Below, piece after piece: positions 38,005-47,811 of a DNA stretch of 64,000 nucleotides. The notes below the pieces were generated by a model. It was not told where the DNA came from and searched no databases. It was given only the letters and a program-made list of their open reading frames with translations. Location: assembly GCF_001636845.1 (NCBI RefSeq), contig NZ_LITT01000046.1, forward strand, positions 1 through 64,000. Reading direction: 5' to 3'. The position numbers and the translations under genes are program-made. Position 1 is the first letter of the stretch. Every line of letters starts with the position of its first letter. The stretch is from Clostridium ljungdahlii. Lineage in GTDB: Bacteria; Bacillota; Clostridia; Clostridiales; Clostridiaceae.

Positions 38005-38727
38005 CTACATAAATACTATGTTTTCATCTTCGAGCTTTACAAATTCAGCGTTAAGTTTTAATTTCAAAGGATGTCCATTTTCGTCATAAATATAGGAAGC
38101 CATATCTCCTATTTCCCTATCCTTTAAAAATTCTACGGGCATTCTTTCTTTTAAAAGCTTAAGATTGTCATCTTCAAATATGTCTATGCTTCCAGGAGCA
38201 ATGTATTTTGAATTTACAGGCGTGGATACCTGTATCAATTCATTGCTCTTTTCAAGTTGTACATCAAGTCTATTACAAAATTCAAAGCTGCAATTAAAAG
38301 GTGCAGCTCCTAAATATGGAGAATAAACATATTTGTTGTCCTTTACTCTACATTCCAATTCATCCATCAAACCTTTATCTTTGCAGTTTATATAAATAGT
38401 ATACTTGACTCCATCATCTCCAGTTAAAATTTCTACAGGAATCTGGGTATGATCTTTGGGACAAAATATACTTTTAGGACTCGTAGCTTTAATATAATTT
38501 ACACTTTGCATTATCTTTCTTATGCAGCCATCCTTTTTTATGGATACATTAAAATTTTTTTTAGAAAAAAGTTCATAATAGCTATCCCTTTCATAACCTA
38601 GAACAGCTGCTATAAGACCTACCACAGTCGTCCTCGGAGGTACAGAATAGGAAAGTGAAGATGAATTGGTATAAAATTTTCTAAAGTGCGCAAATTTTCC
38701 TTTCACTTTTAATATCAATAAATCCAT
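38005..38727 (-). CDS. cas5: Cascade subunit Cas5 (type I-B)
   Basis: 240 residues beginning with the RAMP fold (MDLLILKVKGKFAHFRKFYT) and SVPPRTTVVGLIAAVLGYER, the hallmark of Cas5 that holds the 5-prime handle of the crRNA. It lies between cas3 and cas7, spaced by 11 bp on each side. Confidence 0.93.
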   Translation of the reverse strand: MDLLILKVKGKFAHFRKFYTNSSSLSYSVPPRTTVVGLIAAVLGYERDSYYELFSKKNFNVSIKKDGCIRKIMQSVNYIKATSPKSIFCPKDHTQIPVEILTGDDGVKYTIYINCKDKGLMDELECRVKDNKYVYSPYLGAAPFNCSFEFCNRLDVQLEKSNELIQVSTPVNSKYIAPGSIDIFEDDNLKLLKERMPVEFLKDREIGDMASYIYDENGHPLKLKLNAEFVKLEDENIVFM

Positions 38728-38738
38728 TTTTTTTCACC

Positions 38739-39614
38739 TTACTTTACTTCATTTAATGAGAAACCAACAAATGCCTCCTTGAAATCAACCTTTTTTCCAT
38801 TGAGCACAAGTTTTAATTTTTCATCTGCAAAATAATACAGCTTAAAAATTCTATCTTTGTTTTTATTTAGGAATTCTACAAGTTCTGTTATATCCAGAGT
38901 TACTTCTTTTATATCCCTTACACTTTCATCTTCAGAAGAAAATTTTAAATAGTCTCTCAAGTCTCCAAGTATAGTTTCATTATCTTTATATTCAGCCCTC
39001 AAATAAAGTCTTGGATACTGTCCTATTTTACTCCTTGTGGCAAGTTCCGGTATGGCATATCTCATAGCCTTATCTAAAACTGCGACATCTTCTTCTTTTA
39101 ATTTTGTATGCTCTGCCCTCTTTCCACTTATAACTCCACTAAAGGCAATGAATGAATACTTAACTCTATAGTCTTTTCCTATAGCACCCTGCTTATTTCC
39201 TTCTCCTGATGCAAAATGTGATGTTATACTTGCCTCCAGCACTTCTACTTTATTAAGTGAATAACCCCAATTGAATTGTACAGGTCCTATAAAATTCTTA
39301 TTATCTTTTTTTATAGGAATAGTTGCCCCAAAAAGCCTTACATCTATAAGCTTGTCCAGTATTGTGTCCACATCGCTGCTTCCAAGTTCTTTTATTCTGC
39401 CCTCTGCTGTTACTGCTTTATCATCAACTTTTGAAACAAACAATTTATATCCTTTATCCAACAGATAATCCCTTATGTACCTTTTAATTCTCAAATCAGA
39501 AACAAGATTTATATCCCTTTCATAATCCATGCGGGGCCTGTTTTCCTCATCCGGATCTCCGTTGGGATTAGTAAGCTTCGCGTCATATAGATATAAAATT
39601 TCACTATTGTTCAT
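38739..39614 (-). CDS. cas7: Cascade backbone subunit Cas7 (type I-B, Csh2-like)
   Basis: 291 residues with the N-terminal ILYLYDAKLTNPNGDPDEEN and the NPRMD-like RPRMDYERDINL motif characteristic of the DevR/Csh2 group. Several copies coat the crRNA. It starts one base after the Cas8b stop, so it is translationally coupled with cas8b. Confidence 0.93.
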   Translation of the reverse strand: MNNSEILYLYDAKLTNPNGDPDEENRPRMDYERDINLVSDLRIKRYIRDYLLDKGYKLFVSKVDDKAVTAEGRIKELGSSDVDTILDKLIDVRLFGATIPIKKDNKNFIGPVQFNWGYSLNKVEVLEASITSHFASGEGNKQGAIGKDYRVKYSFIAFSGVISGKRAEHTKLKEEDVAVLDKAMRYAIPELATRSKIGQYPRLYLRAEYKDNETILGDLRDYLKFSSEDESVRDIKEVTLDITELVEFLNKNKDRIFKLYYFADEKLKLVLNGKKVDFKEAFVGFSLNEVK

Positions 39615-39615
39615 T

Positions 39616-40020
39616 TTATTTTCCTCCCTTATTTAACATTGCTTTTGTAGTATCATAACTGTAACCAGATAATATATAAAATAAATTTTCATGCTTATTC
39701 AATTTCCATGAATCTTTATTGGCATCCATAAGTCTTTTGCACTCTGAAAAAGTAACTTCATTGTATTTTCTTATTTTTTCCTGAATAAGTTTGTTGAAGA
39801 CTTCATTTGTAAGCCTTATAACTTTGTTCCTGTCAACTCCACCAAAATTAAGTTTATTCAAAATCGGCTTTCTGTCTTCGCCCATCCTTTTATATTGTGC
39901 ATTTCCTATTTCACCTATAAGACATCCAAGTAAAAACATGGCACTTTGCTGTTCATCATATCCCATGTTTAAAATATAAACTTTCAAATCATCTTTAATC
40001 TTCAAATTAGAAATATCCAT
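39616..40020 (-). CDS. cas11b: Cas11b small subunit from internal start within cas8b
   Basis: Within cas8b, GAGGAAGGAG (40026-40035) lies five bases before an in-frame ATG at 40020 that starts MDISNLKIKDDLKVYILN; the product would be 134 residues. In type I-B, I-C and I-D systems the small subunit is known to arise this way, and the strong ribosome site supports it here. The stand-alone homologue at 12483-12929 begins at the matching position (MDRGSFHLKGDIKSYLEK) with its own GGAGG, which independently marks the domain boundary. Confidence 0.75.
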   Translation of the reverse strand: MDISNLKIKDDLKVYILNMGYDEQQSAMFLLGCLIGEIGNAQYKRMGEDRKPILNKLNFGGVDRNKVIRLTNEVFNKLIQEKIRKYNEVTFSECKRLMDANKDSWKLNKHENLFYILSGYSYDTTKAMLNKGGK

Positions 40021-41544
40021 TTTTTCTCCTTCCTCTACACATCCCATATATTCTAAAAACTTTATACAAAAATTAGCTTTAAGTATAGTGTTATATATGC
40101 CTGATTTTCCATTTACGTTATAACCCTCTTCATCAAAAAATTCAATTTTAGTGCATGAAATAACTCCCTTTATAAATTCATCCAATTTTAAACTTCTTTG
40201 TGTTAAAATGGCATCATACATCTGGAGAAGTTTCCTGTAATTCATAGGCTCGGAATTTTTAAGTCTGATAGGTGTCATAAAGTAAAACGTTTGCAAGTCT
40301 ATGTTGAGTTTGTAATTCATTCCCATGATTTTTCTACCTAATTTTGTAACAGTATAAGAATTATCCATAATTTCCTGAAATACAGACGGATTTACATCTT
40401 TAATTAACTTTTGAATTTTTGTTGCCTGATTGGATTTTTTATAAAACATTATATTTATTAAAAAATACGTATCTTCACTATTCATTTGAATTTCATTTTT
40501 AAAATCATCTACCCCAGTTATATTTTTTACCGTATTAAAAGAATGCTGAATATTATCAGATACTTTGTCCAAATCTTTTTTGTTCATGGGACTTCCCACT
40601 ATGAAATGAGGAATTAAATAAACTGTAAATCCCACAAGCCTGGTATTTAATTTATTTTTTATATAATTTTCTCCTGATATAAGCTTGTTGAGACAATTGC
40701 CACATAAAAGCATATTTTTATTATAACTTTTAAGTTCACTTGCAAATATAATCTGGTTTGTAGTGTAATATTTTATTTTCATCATGGATAAGTCTGACGT
40801 TAAATTTTCACTGCTTCCACACATACTGCAGAAGCCTTTGATTTTCTTACTGCTTTTGTTTCCTTGTTTGCTTTTTAGAATTGCTTGTCTATATTCTTTG
40901 AAATCACTTAATGGTGTGCCATCTATTAAAATAGTATAAAGACCTATTTCATCCTTTTTTATATCAAATTCAGTTTTAACATAATTTTCAAATTCCCTGG
41001 AATAAGCTTTTTTTAATGATGATGTTATATTCTTATACCTTTGTTTCTCATCTCTTTCGGTTTCTTCTCCTTCAACTTTATCTAATGTTTCCAAGACATC
41101 TTCTTCTCCAACTCCATACTTTTTGTAATTTAAAATATATCTATTTTTAGGTTTAAATTCATCTCCCAGGTCAACATAATAATTTTCAAATATAGCTTTT
41201 AGCTTTTTATTTAATTCTTCTCCCAAATCCACTTTAGTCAAATTACTTAAAGTTTCAGTTATATGGTATAAATATGAACTACTGGTTGCAAACCATTGAG
41301 GAGATGCAGGACCATCTGCAGAACCTATAAATGCATATTTTAAAGCTGTGCTGCTGTCAATTTCTTCTCTGGCATCCAATTTAAATTCGTCTTTTTGTGT
41401 ATTAAAACAGAATTTTAACACATGCATTTGCTTTTCCTTTCTATTTTTGGATGGTACATCTTTGACTAGATTGGAAATCATGTCTCCACCACCAGAAAGC
41501 ATGGAATTTCCTATTTGAATTATCCCTTCAATCATAACCTCCAT
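39616..41544 (-). CDS. cas8b: Cascade large subunit Cas8b
   Basis: 642 residues of the Cas8b1/Csh1 type. A Cys-rich segment in the middle (GFCSMCGSSENLTSD and LLCGNCLNKLISGE) probably binds zinc. The last 134 residues form a helical region also encoded separately by an internal start at 40020. Cas8b recognises the PAM. Either ATG at 41544 or the third following codon could be the start, because GGAGG overlaps them. Upstream, instead of a tight junction with cas6, a 386-bp decayed CRISPR segment intervenes. Confidence 0.93.
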   Translation of the reverse strand: MEVMIEGIIQIGNSMLSGGGDMISNLVKDVPSKNRKEKQMHVLKFCFNTQKDEFKLDAREEIDSSTALKYAFIGSADGPASPQWFATSSSYLYHITETLSNLTKVDLGEELNKKLKAIFENYYVDLGDEFKPKNRYILNYKKYGVGEEDVLETLDKVEGEETERDEKQRYKNITSSLKKAYSREFENYVKTEFDIKKDEIGLYTILIDGTPLSDFKEYRQAILKSKQGNKSSKKIKGFCSMCGSSENLTSDLSMMKIKYYTTNQIIFASELKSYNKNMLLCGNCLNKLISGENYIKNKLNTRLVGFTVYLIPHFIVGSPMNKKDLDKVSDNIQHSFNTVKNITGVDDFKNEIQMNSEDTYFLINIMFYKKSNQATKIQKLIKDVNPSVFQEIMDNSYTVTKLGRKIMGMNYKLNIDLQTFYFMTPIRLKNSEPMNYRKLLQMYDAILTQRSLKLDEFIKGVISCTKIEFFDEEGYNVNGKSGIYNTILKANFCIKFLEYMGCVEEGEKMDISNLKIKDDLKVYILNMGYDEQQSAMFLLGCLIGEIGNAQYKRMGEDRKPILNKLNFGGVDRNKVIRLTNEVFNKLIQEKIRKYNEVTFSECKRLMDANKDSWKLNKHENLFYILSGYSYDTTKAMLNKGGK

Positions 41545-41689
41545 CCCTTTCCATCATTTTCTTAAATGCAAATAATTTAATGAAATCGTTTTTTACAACA
41601 GAATAAAGTTTTATAAACATCTTAAGCTTATAGTAATATAATATCTTTCGCAAAAAAATACCATCTTACTAATATAAAAATAATTACTC

Positions 41690-41930
41690 CTTTTAGGTAT
41701 TCTAAAAATATGAGATTTCAATTATTCATAGTTATTATATAAAATATACTAATATCTATCAAAAAACAATATTTTTCAAATTTTATGGTAGTATCCTATT
41801 AAGCATTGGTTTTGCGCAAAAGTAGTTTTCGTCAGATCCTGTTTTTTTCACACTGCTCAAGATCAATAAAAAATTTATAAGAATATATTCCGTTCATTTT
41901 TGATACCTCAAGAACATCTTATAGAATTAC
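41690..41930 (-). repeat. Fossil CRISPR repeat, leader and cas2 end between cas6 and cas8b
   Basis: Plus-strand TTTTAGGTATTCTAAAAAT and TTTCAATTATTCATAG are decayed repeats. Next, TTAAGCATTGGTTTTGCGCA matches leader 2 (TCAAGCATTGATTTTACTCA), and TCGTCAGATCCTGTTTTTTT, then CACACTGCTCAAGATC is a worn palindromic box. The last part (ATATTCCGTTCATTTTTGA, then TACCTC) matches the 3-prime end of cas2. A whole array-leader-cas2 end has decayed here. Confidence 0.7.
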
Positions 41931-42707
41931 TTACTTGAATACTTCTTCAGGCATTATTTTGACCTCTTTATCTTTACACTTTGATATGCAGCCAAACCCC
42001 TGGGAATTTTTTGAGCCAAGTCCGGAATTGTATCCAATATTTATGAGTTCCTTTGAACCATTTAAAACAAACTCCCCAACCCATCCCTTTATGACTGTAT
42101 CTTTATAAATCACAACTTTCTCTTTTAATTTAGAATTTTTAACATAACTTATTTCAAAACTGTCATCTTCAGGACATTTATTATACATAGCTTCATATTT
42201 CTTTATAAGGTTTTCTCTTATAAGCTTTGAAAATTCGTTTTCAAAAGGGCTATAATAATAAGTTTTCTTTTTATCTAAAATTTTAAAGGTACTATATACC
42301 GTAATAGGAGATTTAGTATATACCTTTGAGCCGGAATCTAAAATATAATTTATACATCTTATATTTTTTATATGTACAATATTATTACCAATCTTGACAT
42401 TATCTTTTATAATAACTCCATTTACAAGATAGTTTAAAAATTTATCATCCTGGGATGCAACTTCAAGTTTTGCTTCGTTATAATAGGTAATTGTCCCTTG
42501 ACCAAGATCTATATGGAACCTTCCCTGAAGTCTCGAAAATGTATATAATTTATATCTTCTATTTCCAATTTCATATCCAGTATCATGTATAAATCTTTGA
42601 TAATTTTCATCATTTAACCAGTTAAGAAGCACAGCTTGTATTATGTGATTGTATTGTATATTAAGCACAAGCGGTTTATTAAATTCAAAAGTTATTATTA
42701 TTCTCAT
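41931..42707 (-). CDS. cas6: crRNA-processing endoribonuclease Cas6
   Basis: 258 residues, first gene of the cas group. RAMP fold with the glycine-rich C-terminal loop NIGYNSGLGSKNSQGFGCI, the Cas6 signature; an N-terminal His (YNHIIQAVLLNW) is a candidate catalytic residue. It cuts repeat RNA to leave the ATTGAAAC handle. Both arrays probably use it although their repeats differ at one base. It is separated from cas8b by a fossil array, so it may need its own downstream promoter arrangement. Confidence 0.9.
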   Translation of the reverse strand: MRIIITFEFNKPLVLNIQYNHIIQAVLLNWLNDENYQRFIHDTGYEIGNRRYKLYTFSRLQGRFHIDLGQGTITYYNEAKLEVASQDDKFLNYLVNGVIIKDNVKIGNNIVHIKNIRCINYILDSGSKVYTKSPITVYSTFKILDKKKTYYYSPFENEFSKLIRENLIKKYEAMYNKCPEDDSFEISYVKNSKLKEKVVIYKDTVIKGWVGEFVLNGSKELINIGYNSGLGSKNSQGFGCISKCKDKEVKIMPEEVFK

Positions 42708-42795
42708 TTTTCCTCCAATATTTATATATTACATACTTATATATTCTTTTACTAAACATTTCTACAAAAGAAAGCAATATCCTTTATTTTTATTT

Positions 42796-42955
42796 AAATT
42801 TCAATTCGTCATAGGTACTCTAAAAAACGTAATATTTGAGAAACTTCCATAAAAGTGGTAAAAGTCAATCTCAAACTGCTAATCGCCTACAAACATAAAA
42901 ATTGTCGATCGCCGGAGTTTTTTTACACTACCTGGGGTCGACGGAAAAAATTATA
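42796..42955 (-). repeat. Fossil CRISPR repeat and leader upstream of cas6
   Basis: One decayed repeat (TTTCAATTCGTCATAGGTAC, then TCTAAAAAAC) is followed by sequence matching leader 1 (AATATTTGAGAAA; CTGCTAATCGCCTACAAACA) and the box TGTCGATCGCCGG, then AGTTTTTTTACACTA, then CTGGGGTCGACG. The rest of the array is gone. It could still contain the promoter of the cas operon, since cas6 begins 89 bp further left. Confidence 0.7.
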
Positions 42956-42961
42956 CCACTT

Positions 42962-43400
42962 CTAAAAATATTTTTTCAAGTCCTCCACACTTTCCATGTC
43001 AAATATATCAGTTGCTATACATTCAAGTGTTTCATCTGAAAGACACTTTATTCTGTAAATATATTCCTGAGGAACTTTTTTAAACTTCTTTAAAATTTGT
43101 CTTATAATTATCTCTGATTTTCCTTTAGTTTTTCCTTCTTCTATACCTTCGTCCCTTATCATCTTCCCTATTTCCGTCAACCTTATCATCTTCTTTAATT
43201 TTTTCCTGCTAATTTTATCTTCGAATTTATCTAGTAATGCATATAACCAGTTTTTATTTCTATATTCTTTATTTCCGTCTCTGCAGGGGCAATTATTTTA
43301 GTATGTATGTTGAAAAAATTTACTGCACTCTGCCCGAATATACCAAGTGCTTTTTTAAGTACTGCGTCCTCAACTTTATTATAATCCACGGCAATCATCT
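42962..43400 (-). pseudogene. Rpn-family nuclease gene, internally deleted copy
   Basis: Highly similar to the intact gene at 30763-31644. The first about 50 codons (from 43400) and the last about 90 remain, but about 150 codons with the nuclease core are missing. The junction, near 43243-43250, coincides with TATAAC, which occurs at both ends of the missing part in the intact copy, suggesting deletion by short repeat. The frame shifts and stops at TAG just after the join. A 75-residue tail starting at 43189 stays open but lacks the nuclease. Confidence 0.85.
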
Positions 43401-43414
43401 CTTTCCACTAAAAT

Positions 43415-43603
43415 ATAAACAGAGTTCTTGGTTTCAGGTGGAGTTCTTTTCTCCATCTGAAACTTAGAAATCGTTATCCAGGGGCGTAGCAGCCGTTATC
43501 CCCCACTTTATAAGAAATGCAGATATTCCAAATCTTTGATTTGGCGACAGTTGCTTTCGCTGTGTGCGATGGGGGTATTACGGCTGGTAGCCATCGGATA
43601 AAA
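43415..43603 (+). ncRNA. IS200/IS605-like structured RNA element, copy 4
   Basis: Nearly identical to copy 3 with about 18 additional bases in the central part (AATCTTTGATTTGGCGACAG region). It has the same position between the Rpn gene and the array trailer, so it was duplicated with the module. Both stems are intact. Confidence 0.6.
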
Positions 43604-43853
43604 TTTAGTATTAGTTTTGCCATGAATTACAATTCTATACAAACTTATGTTCTTTTTCATTGCATACAGAAATAAAATAAAAAGTACCTCAATCCATTGC
43701 AATTAATAGATTATGATACTTTAAAAATCTAATTCTTGACTATTTAAAAATAAATAACAAAGTTCAAAGTCTAAATATCAATTATTGTTTATTCTTTGTT
43801 ATTTCAACTCTATACTTTCCTCAACTATTAATTTTATACTTATCCTAACTAAC
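43604..43853. repeat. Trailer flank of array 2
   Basis: Nearly identical to 31832-32093, including the AATAACAAAG/CTTTGTTATT inverted repeat. No gene seen; shows that both modules share ancestry beyond the repeats. Confidence 0.65.
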
Positions 43854-46800
43854 TTCTTAATTCCTTATAGGTACTCTAAAAACTTGGTGATACAGAGGGG
43901 ACATGGTACAGAGTTTATTTGTTTCAATTCCTTATAGGTACTCTAAAAACTTTGCACCAAGTGAGATTATACACATCTATATAGAGTTTCAATTCCTCAT
44001 AGGTACTCTAAAAACAATCACTCCTTAACTATTGTGTTTTCGCAGGTTTCGTGTTTCAATTCCTCATAGGTACTCTAAAAACTAATTGTGGTAGTCAGGA
44101 CGTAAAAATGGTTGACTAGTTTCAATTCCTCATAGGTACTCTAAAAACACGTTATTACAACCATTATTAGATGCAGGATATGTAGGTTTCAATTCCTCAT
44201 AGGTACTCTAAAAACTAGACAATATTAAAGAAAACATAGAGAACTGGGAAAAGTTTCAATTCCTCATAGGTACTCTAAAAACACTTAGATAAAATTCCTT
44301 TGGCCAGGAGCAGAAACAAGTTTCAATTCCTCATAGGTACTCTAAAAACACTTAGATAAAATTCCTTTGGCCAGGAGCAGAAACAAGTTTCAATTCCTCA
44401 TAGGTACTCTAAAAACCTCTCTCCAAGTTTTCCATCCATTTCTTTTTGCAAGGTTTCAATTCCTCATAGGTACTCTAAAAACTGTCTAATCCTTCCCATT
44501 CTTCGTCACTTACCCAAAAAAGTTTCAATTCCTCATAGGTACTCTAAAAACTTGCAAATGTAATAGGTAAAGGCTTAAGGAGAAAACAGTTTCAATTCCT
44601 CATAGGTACTCTAAAAACAAACTAAGACCGGGGGATGATGAAGAGTCTGAACCCGAGTTTCAATTCCTCATAGGTACTCTAAAAACATAACCCTAGAGGT
44701 AAAATTCTCCATCCAATCTAAATAGTTTCAATTCCTCATAGGTACTCTAAAAACCAAAGTATGGCGACCTATTGATGAACATTTCACAAAAGTTTCAATT
44801 CCTCATAGGTACTCTAAAAACATTTATAAAGATTTCATATAACTTATAGCAACTGCAGTTTCAATTCCTCATAGGTACTCTAAAAACTCGAAATTACTGA
44901 AGCTATAAATAAAAATATAATAGCGTTTCAATTCCTCATAGGTACTCTAAAAACATATAAAGGTTATCGCTTACTATTGCATAGAAAATATGTTTCAATT
45001 CCTCATAGGTACTCTAAAAACATTTATTATCCATAGTACTTCCTCCTTATTTTCTAAGTTTCAATTCCTCATAGGTACTCTAAAAACACAGAAGCTTTAA
45101 TATTAGGAGGCCTATATTTTACTAAGTTTCAATTCCTCATAGGTACTCTAAAAACAACTGAGTATATGCATCAGACACTAGGGATTTTAAAGTTTCAATT
45201 CCTCATAGGTACTCTAAAAACAGAATCAAACATAGTTGATGTACAGCCTATAGAATGTTTCAATTCCTCATAGGTACTCTAAAAACTAGAGTTTTCTTAA
45301 CGGCTTCATGAGTGCCATGAAGGTTTCAATTCCTCATAGGTACTCTAAAAACACTATCTCATTACCAACTTGAAGCTCTCTATCAGTAAAGTTTCAATTC
45401 CTCATAGGTACTCTAAAAACAACATAAGACCTAGATGTGTAAAAATAATATCAAAAGGTTTCAATTCCTCATAGGTACTCTAAAAACTATTTGAACTACT
45501 TTATAGTTTGCATCAATTCCCATGTTTCAATTCCTCATAGGTACTCTAAAAACACAGAACAATGGCGTATGCTTGCAAGAATGGTACTTAGTTTCAATTC
45601 CTCATAGGTACTCTAAAAACACGCATATATCCTACTATGTTATCTACATTCTTACTCAAGTTTCAATTCCTCATAGGTACTCTAAAAACGAATGGTTGAA
45701 AAAGCTGAAGCCCCTATAAAACAGGGAAGTTTCAATTCCTCATAGGTACTCTAAAAACCTACAAAATCTTACTCTATATATCGAACAATTTACACTAGTT
45801 TCAATTCCTCATAGGTACTCTAAAAACAGAGATTGGAAATTATATATTGGAGCAGAGAACTACAAGTTTCAATTCCTCATAGGTACTCTAAAAACAACAC
45901 CCAAGTCCAATATTAGAAAAGATAGTATTTGAGTTTCAATTCCTCATAGGTACTCTAAAAACCCTGTACTGGCAAGCAAAGTAAGAGAAGTTTTGGACTA
46001 GTTTCAATTCCTCATAGGTACTCTAAAAACCATAAATTTTGTAAGAACTTAGAGGGAAGCCTATATAGTTTCAATTCCTCATAGGTACTCTAAAAACATG
46101 AATTATGATTTTAAGGAGGAAATTTAATTGCAAAGTTTCAATTCCTCATAGGTACTCTAAAAACATCAATTGGTACTGTGTAGCAACGTTAGTATCAACA
46201 GTTTCAATTCCTCATAGGTACTCTAAAAACCCAATCATAGTCCTTATTTTGTTTTATCTGAAGATATAGTTTCAATTCCTCATAGGTACTCTAAAAACAT
46301 TGGCTTAGAAATGCTATGAATCCTCTTTATTTTGGGTTTCAATTCCTCATAGGTACTCTAAAAACTTACAAGGGAAAATGTGACATTATCTCTACTAGCC
46401 AAGTTTCAATTCCTCATAGGTACTCTAAAAACGTTAGGCAGCAACTATCTAAGAAATATAGAGGTTTAAAGTTTCAATTCCTCATAGGTACTCTAAAAAC
46501 ATATTATTACTTGTTACAGGTTCAAATACATCACCAAGTTTCAATTCCTCATAGGTACTCTAAAAACGCGCCTAAGAAAATAAGCTATTCCATTATAGGT
46601 ACAAGTTTCAATTCCTCATAGGTACTCTAAAAACGAGAATAACTGCATACTGGAAAGCAGACCAGTACACAGAGTTTCAATTCCTCATAGGTACTCTAAA
46701 AACTCTGCTTTCTGTTGTCTGCTTTGTGCCTGTCTTTTTTCGTTTCAATTCCTCATAGGTACTCTAAAAACCTGGTTATTCTTATAGTTATTTAAATCAA

Positions 46801-47112
46801 CTTGAAAATAAGTTTCAATTCCTCATAGGTACTCTAAAAACAAAATGTGTAAAAGTAGAATGGGAGACAATGGATTCGTTTCAATTCCTCATAGGTACTC
46901 TAAAAACGTACAGGGTGATGTTGATTCTATAGGTGAGAAGTGGTTGTTTCAATTCCTCATAGGTACTCTAAAAACCTATTCAGGGTGGTTGGACTGATGA
47001 TGGAACTTTTTTTGGTTTCAATTCCTCATAGGTACTCTAAAAACTACATTTGCGGTGATACCGGAGAAGCCGGAGAGAAATAGTTTCAATTCCTCATAGG
47101 TACTCTAAAAAC
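43854..47112 (-). CRISPR. CRISPR array 2, 49 repeat units, type I-B
   Basis: Forty-eight good repeats from 43921 plus one degenerate repeat at 43854-43883, with 48 spacers. The repeat is the same as in array 1 except GGTACTC in place of GGTATTC, in all intact units. Transcribed leftward; the unit at 43921 (CCTTATAGG) and the one before it are the mutated distal repeats. The spacers before the repeats at 44320 and 44387 are identical 37-mers, an internal duplication. The leader is at 47113. Confidence 0.97.
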
Positions 47113-47270
47113 CCATCGAGTATAGAATACACCTGCATTCTTCAAAAAGTCAATATATTCCACTTATTAGGGCAATTCCTGTCAAGCATTGATTTTACTC
47201 AAAAATAATTTGCGTCGACCTCCCGGGTTTTTTGCACTACTGGGGGTCGACGACATAAAATTTTATCAGT
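47113..47270 (-). promoter_or_regulatory. CRISPR array 2 leader with palindromic box
   Basis: Starts CCATCGAGTATAGAATACAC next to the last repeat, nearly the same as leader 1, then diverges. The box GCGTCGACCTCCCGGG, then TTTTTTGCACTA, then CTGGGGGTCGACG lies at 47210-47252. There is no cas gene upstream, unlike array 1. The middle part matches the fossil at 41770-41870 better than leader 1. Confidence 0.75.
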
Positions 47271-47404
47271 TTCAATAATTAAATCTCAATTGCTACCTTC
47301 TTTAATTTTACTACAAAACTTATATATTTAGATTAATTATAACAACTTTTATCTCAATTTAACATCATTTTTTTATTATTCATATATCTTACATCCACTT
47401 AAAA

Positions 47405-47675
47405 TATATATAGAGTTTCCAATTGAAATTTAAACTTATGCATAAAATGTAATGACAAAATTGAAAGCACCTTTAAAAACTTTTCCATAAGTCTTAGCGA
47501 GGCATTTTAGAAAATCCTAGGAGCTTAGATATGTTTGAGGTACGAGTTTAGCTAAGGTTCTTAGATTTTCTAAATACCGAGCTTTAGACTTGTCAAAAGT
47601 TTTTATGGTGGTGAAATTTGCCATTACATGACTTGTATACATTGATTTTTCGTATAGAAACTCTATACTGACTTT
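47405..47675. mobile_element. MITE-like long imperfect palindrome
   Basis: Arms of about 130 bases pair imperfectly over their length: TATATAGAGTTTCC with GAAACTCTATAC at the ends, TGTAATGACAAAATTG with AAATTTGCCATTACA, CTTTAAAAACTTTTCC with AAAAGTTTTTATGG, and AAGTCTTAGCGAGGCATTTT, then AGAAAATC with its complement near the centre (47540). No transposase inside; the 60-codon open frame here is a by-product. It lies between array 2 and the Tyr T-box. Confidence 0.6.
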
Positions 47676-47811
47676 TGTTTTGAAATAGTCCGTAATCAAT
47701 ATCTACAGCTAGATATTAATAGCAACATTAATCTATTTATCCAAAAACAGCTATTTTGAATTTTGTATTTACATAAAATTCAATCTATAATACATCTTAC
47801 AAGTTATGATG

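Noticed and set aside
47517-47699. 60-codon open frame
   Set aside because: It lies within the long palindrome and has no ribosome site.
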